Shown here one piece after another: positions 7,803 through 9,824 of a DNA stretch of 9,824 nucleotides. This DNA is from Dehalococcoidia bacterium (lineage in GTDB: Bacteria > Chloroflexota > Dehalococcoidia > UBA3495): positions 1 through 9,824 of the forward strand of contig PCAH01000158.1 of NCBI GenBank assembly GCA_002730485.1, written 5' to 3'. The notes under the pieces are model-generated. The model was not told the DNA's origin. It worked only from the letters and a program-made list of their open reading frames with translations, and made no database searches. The translations under genes were made by a program, and so were the position numbers. The first letter of the stretch is position 1; each line of letters starts with the position of its first letter.

Positions 7803-7844
7803 TCCCTCCCCTCTGAAGGGAAGGTTAGCATGGGGCATTGCCCC
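7803..7844 (+). promoter_or_regulatory. Two tandem stem-loops in the leader of the first SDR gene
   Basis: The 88-base gap after the biotin ligase can fold into two neighbouring hairpins. The first pairs CCTCCCCT (7805-7812) with AGGGAAGG (7817-7824) across a CTGA loop, with one C-A mismatch. The second is a perfect GGGGC (7832-7836) and GCCCC (7840-7844) around ATT. The second ends one base before the SD site GGAG (7846-7849), which is six bases from the ATG. CTCC at 7806-7809 could also pair with that SD site. No U-tract follows, so a simple terminator is unlikely. A role in translation control is inference. Confidence 0.4.
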
Positions 7845-7855
7845 TGGAGAAATAA

Positions 7856-8662
7856 ATGCTGGAATCACTTAGCTTAGAAGGAACAACGGTGGTCATCACC
7901 GGCGGCGGCACTGGCCTGGGCCGGGCGATGGTCAAGGACATGGCCCGCGCCGGAGCTGACCTGGTAATTGCCGGTCGGCGATTGGAACCGCTGGAAGAAG
8001 CAGCCGCCGAGGCCGAGACATTTGGTGTGAAGGCCATGGGCGTTGCCACCGATGTAACAGACTCGACCCAGGTGGCCAACCTGATGCAGACCTGCCTGGA
8101 CCGGTTCGGCAAGATTGACGTGCTCCTCAACAACGCCGGCGCAGTATCGGATAACGTGAGGAAGCCCATTTGGGAACTGACCGACGAAGAATGGGACCGC
8201 ATCATGCGGGTGAACCTCACCGGAGCGTTCTATTGCTCCCGGGAAGTGTCGCAAACCATGGTCGCCCAGGAACATGGCAAGATCATCAACGTGGCCTCCG
8301 GATTCGGTTTGAGGGGCGGTCGCGAGATCTACATGTATTGCTGCAGCAAGGGCGGCATGATCCAGCTCAGCAGGGTACTTTCGTTCAACCTGGCCAGATA
8401 CGGGATCACCGCCAACTCCATCGTCCCTGGCTTCGTCCCTACTGGGGCCACCGATAGCATGGCTGCCAGCCTGCCCAGAGGCGGAGAGTTCCTGCCCAAC
8501 GGCAAACTGGGCAAACCGGCCGACTTTGGCCCCTTGGCGGTCTATTTGGCATCGGCAGCCTCGGATTACATGACCGGCGAGATGTTCATCGCCGACGGCG
8601 GCGGCCTGGCTGCAGGCATCTATCCCACCGGCCACGCCCCGGTGATTCCTCTGGAAGCCTAG
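7856..8662 (+). CDS. Short-chain dehydrogenase/reductase (classical SDR), catalytically complete
   Basis: This is a soluble NAD(P)-dependent oxidoreductase of the classical SDR family, 268 residues. The Rossmann loop TGGGTGLG lies at 15-22, and the NNAG motif at 92-95. The active-site tetrad is intact: N120 in VNLTGAF, S148 in INVASGF, and Y161-x3-K165 in YCCSK. GRR (40-42) at the end of the second strand, with no acidic residue there, suggests NADP preference; this is inference. The C-terminal PGFVPTG (191-197) and DYMTGEMFIADGGG (237-250) are also typical. The substrate cannot be deduced; automated pipelines often label such proteins 3-oxoacyl-ACP reductase or glucose dehydrogenase without proof. 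ATG is supported by GGAG six bases upstream. The gene precedes a DUF1059-like small gene by 25 bases, probably in one transcript. Confidence 0.93.
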   Translation: MLESLSLEGTTVVITGGGTGLGRAMVKDMARAGADLVIAGRRLEPLEEAAAEAETFGVKAMGVATDVTDSTQVANLMQTCLDRFGKIDVLLNNAGAVSDNVRKPIWELTDEEWDRIMRVNLTGAFYCSREVSQTMVAQEHGKIINVASGFGLRGGREIYMYCCSKGGMIQLSRVLSFNLARYGITANSIVPGFVPTGATDSMAASLPRGGEFLPNGKLGKPADFGPLAVYLASAASDYMTGEMFIADGGGLAAGIYPTGHAPVIPLEA

Positions 8663-8687
8663 TTCCAGACCTGATAGGAGTTAACTC

Positions 8688-8855
8688 ATGAAAAAAGCAA
8701 CGTGCAAGGACATGCGCGGCGCATGTGATGCCGAGTTTGCGGGTGAAACCCCGGAAGAGATGGGCGAAAAGTGCAAAGCGCACGTCATGGAATTGGTCCA
8801 GTCTGGAGACGAAGCCCATAAAGCGGCCATCGACAGCATGATGCAAATGGACTAG
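8688..8855 (+). CDS. DUF1059-like small protein, possibly shortened by an amber codon
   Basis: A 55-residue ORF starts at ATG 8688 with AGGAG (8676-8680) seven bases upstream. The protein begins MKKATCKDMRGACDAEF and continues through ETPEEMGEKCKAHVMELV to GDEAHKAAIDSMM. The pattern TCKDxxxxCDxExxxETPEEMxEKxxxHVM and the following GDEAH resemble the DUF1059 small-protein family, whose function is unknown. It is soluble, charged and contains three cysteines (6, 13, 29). It sits 25 bases after the SDR stop on the same strand, so co-transcription is likely. The TAG at 8853-8855 is followed by twenty in-frame sense codons and then TAA, so the intact gene may have encoded 76 residues. Family membership is recalled from sequence pattern, not from a search. 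Confidence 0.75.
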   Translation: MKKATCKDMRGACDAEFAGETPEEMGEKCKAHVMELVQSGDEAHKAAIDSMMQMD

Positions 8856-8918
8856 GAAGCACAACAGCAATGGTACGAGGAATTCAGGGGCCGTTTCGAT
8901 TCTCTGCCGGACGCATAA
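8856..8918 (+). other. In-frame, coding-like continuation of the DUF1059-like gene beyond TAG
   Basis: Reading on in the frame of the gene at 8688, after the TAG, gives twenty sense codons ending at TAA 8916-8918. The peptide EAQQQWYEEF followed by RGRFDSLPDA looks like an ordinary helical C-terminus: it is charged, has few hydrophobics and continues naturally from DSMMQMD. A glutamine codon CAG changed to TAG would explain it. It could be a recent nonsense mutation, a sequencing or assembly error, amber readthrough, or chance. There is no separate start codon for it. Confidence 0.45.
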
Positions 8919-8931
8919 TACCTGGCCCTTT

Positions 8932-8962
8932 TTGGCACTCAACTAGCGCACGAATCTATATA
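8932..8962 (+). promoter_or_regulatory. Candidate promoter for the second SDR-fold gene
   Basis: TTGGCA (8932-8937) resembles a -35 box, with TCTATA (8955-8960) at 17 bases or TATATA (8957-8962) at 19 bases as the -10 box. Transcription would begin near 8970, placing the perfect inverted repeat at 8977-8997 at the very 5' end of the message. This is a match by eye only. Confidence 0.35.
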
Positions 8963-8976
8963 AACCACTAGTCACT

Positions 8977-8997
8977 CCAGGTCGATGATCGACCTGG
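8977..8997. promoter_or_regulatory. Perfect 9-bp inverted repeat upstream of the second SDR-fold gene
   Basis: CCAGGTCGA (8977-8985) and TCGACCTGG (8989-8997) are exact reverse complements around TGA. The repeat lies four bases before the SD site AGGAG (9002-9006). In RNA it would be a strong hairpin; in DNA it is a good dyad for a dimeric regulator. No U-tract follows, which argues against a terminator. Confidence 0.6.
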
Positions 8998-9013
8998 TCT
9001 CAGGAGAACATCC

Positions 9014-9766
9014 ATGCCGGTCCTATCCGAATACGACCTAACTGGCAAAACGGCGATTCTATCTACCTCTGGCGGCACCGAGGCCCCATTTCTGGGTCAG
9101 GCCCTGGCCGAGGCTGGCGCCAGTGTTTTTGCCGTCGCCCGTACCCAGGTGCTCTTGGATTCGGTCCTTGCCTCACTACCTGCCGGTTCCAGCGGCGCTC
9201 TGATGGACGCCAACGATCCTGCCAGCGCCAAGTCCGCCATGGAGAAGTTCGACGCGGCCCACAGTAAGGTTGATATTCTGGTCAACGACCACCGCAGTAT
9301 GTTCGCCCGCCCGTTGGAAGATATCGGGACAGATGAGTGGGACGCCGTGCAGACCCGCAACTCCAAGGCTACCTACCTCATGTCCCAGCAGGTGCTACCC
9401 CGTATGGCCAAAGCCGAGTCCGGCCGGGTGGTAAACATGATCTCGGAGTTGGCCGAACGCGGCATGGCCAACGGCTCGGCCTTCGCCGCCAGCCAAGCTT
9501 CGATTTTGGCTCTGACCCGGTCTTTTGCCGTCGAATGGAGCCATTTCAACATCCGGATCAACGCCATTGGCACCGGACTCATGGACACAGAGAATCAGTC
9601 TTTGGAAACCCAACAAGAAGAACTGCTGGTGCGTTATACACCCCTGCGGCGCAAGGGTAATCCGTCGGATATAGGCCCCTTGCTGGTCTGCCTATGCTCC
9701 GAGTACTGCGATTACTCCACCGGACAACCGGTATACGTGGACGGCGGCCTGAACGCCCACCCGTAG
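9014..9766 (+). CDS. Divergent SDR-fold protein lacking the catalytic Tyr and Lys (probable pseudoenzyme)
   Basis: The 250-residue length and overall plan are those of a classical SDR: GKTAILSTSGG at 11-21, an alternating alpha/beta order, S144 in VVNMISE, FAVEWSHFNIRINAI (171-185), PLRRKGNPSDIGPL (210-223) and the terminal STGQPVYVDGG (235-245). The functional motifs are eroded. The nucleotide loop TGxxxGxG reads TSGGTEAPFLG (18-28). NNAG reads NDHR (91-94). The expected YxxxK reads FAASQ (157-161), so Tyr has become Phe and Lys has become Gln. N116 in QTRNSKAT may correspond to the tetrad Asn. The frame is intact with no internal stops, so it appears to be maintained. It may be a non-catalytic partner or an enzyme with altered chemistry. 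ATG is fixed by AGGAG seven bases upstream. It lies 95 bases after the TAA at 8918, with its own candidate promoter. Confidence 0.88.
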   Translation: MPVLSEYDLTGKTAILSTSGGTEAPFLGQALAEAGASVFAVARTQVLLDSVLASLPAGSSGALMDANDPASAKSAMEKFDAAHSKVDILVNDHRSMFARPLEDIGTDEWDAVQTRNSKATYLMSQQVLPRMAKAESGRVVNMISELAERGMANGSAFAASQASILALTRSFAVEWSHFNIRINAIGTGLMDTENQSLETQQEELLVRYTPLRRKGNPSDIGPLLVCLCSEYCDYSTGQPVYVDGGLNAHP

Positions 9767-9794
9767 GTTCGAACAACCCAGGTCACCTCTATAA

Positions 9795-9824
9795 CCCGCT
9801 CATGGTAAGCCTGTCGAACCATCA
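9795..9824. repeat. Part of a REP-like intergenic repeat, cut by the right edge
   Basis: After the last gene, the segment beginning CCCGCTCATGGTAAGCC and ending CTGTCGAACCAT resembles a dispersed intergenic repeat that I recall from Chloroflexota and other bacterial genomes, with a core like CATGGTGAGCCTGTCGAACCATG. ATGGT (9802-9806) and ACCAT (9818-9822) form a stem around an 11-base loop. In addition, TCGAACC (9814-9820) is the exact inverse of GGTTCGA (9766-9772), which overlaps the preceding stop codon. The outer part of the repeat would lie beyond the window. Only one copy is visible, so identity as a repeat rests on recall. Confidence 0.45.

Noticed and set aside
7874..8635. Long open frame of 253 codons on the minus strand
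   Set aside because: It lies wholly opposite the first SDR gene, whose motifs and SD site are clear. Its translation shows no family pattern, and long antisense frames are common in GC-rich genes.
9766..9780. GGTTCGAA resembling a tRNA T-arm
   Set aside because: No acceptor, D or anticodon arms are found around it. It is better explained as one arm of the terminal inverted repeat.
1..9824. CRISPR arrays, insertion sequences, toxin-antitoxin or defence genes
   Set aside because: No regularly spaced repeats, transposase or integrase motifs, or known defence domains were seen on either strand.

Overview
The window looks like a chromosomal stretch from an uncultured bacterium, most plausibly Chloroflexota of the SAR202/Dehalococcoidia kind. 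That is inferred from the mix of genes: a peptide-type ABC importer, a fused ChlI-ChlD chelatase subunit, a homodimeric-type glycyl-tRNA synthetase, a stand-alone biotin ligase, short-chain dehydrogenases (SDRs) and a DUF1059-like small protein. No rRNA or other decisive marker is present, so the taxonomy is tentative. All recognised genes lie on the plus strand. Four of them start with GTG or TTG.

Layout. Positions 1-3131 hold the end of a peptide/solute importer operon: a substrate-binding protein cut by the left edge, then the DppB-like and DppC-like permeases. No ATPase genes follow. Positions 3132-3335 are an AT-rich spacer with a 12-bp palindrome, a sigma70-like promoter and a possible 33-codon ORF that overlaps the next start. 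Positions 3336-5420 encode a ChlI-ChlD fusion (AAA+ domain, acidic linker, vWA domain), the type usually assigned to the CobN-dependent cobaltochelatase of B12 synthesis. No CobN or other cobalamin gene is in view. Next come glycyl-tRNA synthetase (5560-6942) and biotin-protein ligase (6988-7767), which are housekeeping functions.

The right end (7768-9824) is the most unusual part. An SDR with intact catalytic residues (7856-8662) is followed by a DUF1059-like small gene (8688-8855) whose frame appears to continue past an amber codon to 8918. A second SDR-fold gene (9014-9766) has lost the catalytic Tyr and Lys and has a degenerate nucleotide-binding loop. Both SDR genes have compact inverted repeats just upstream of their Shine-Dalgarno (SD) sites. 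The right edge cuts into what looks like a dispersed REP-like repeat.

I found no mobile element, CRISPR array, RNA gene or defence system. The best leads are the amber-interrupted small gene, the probable SDR pseudoenzyme, and the hairpins and small ORF in the leaders. No stretch longer than 300 bases lacks a gene.
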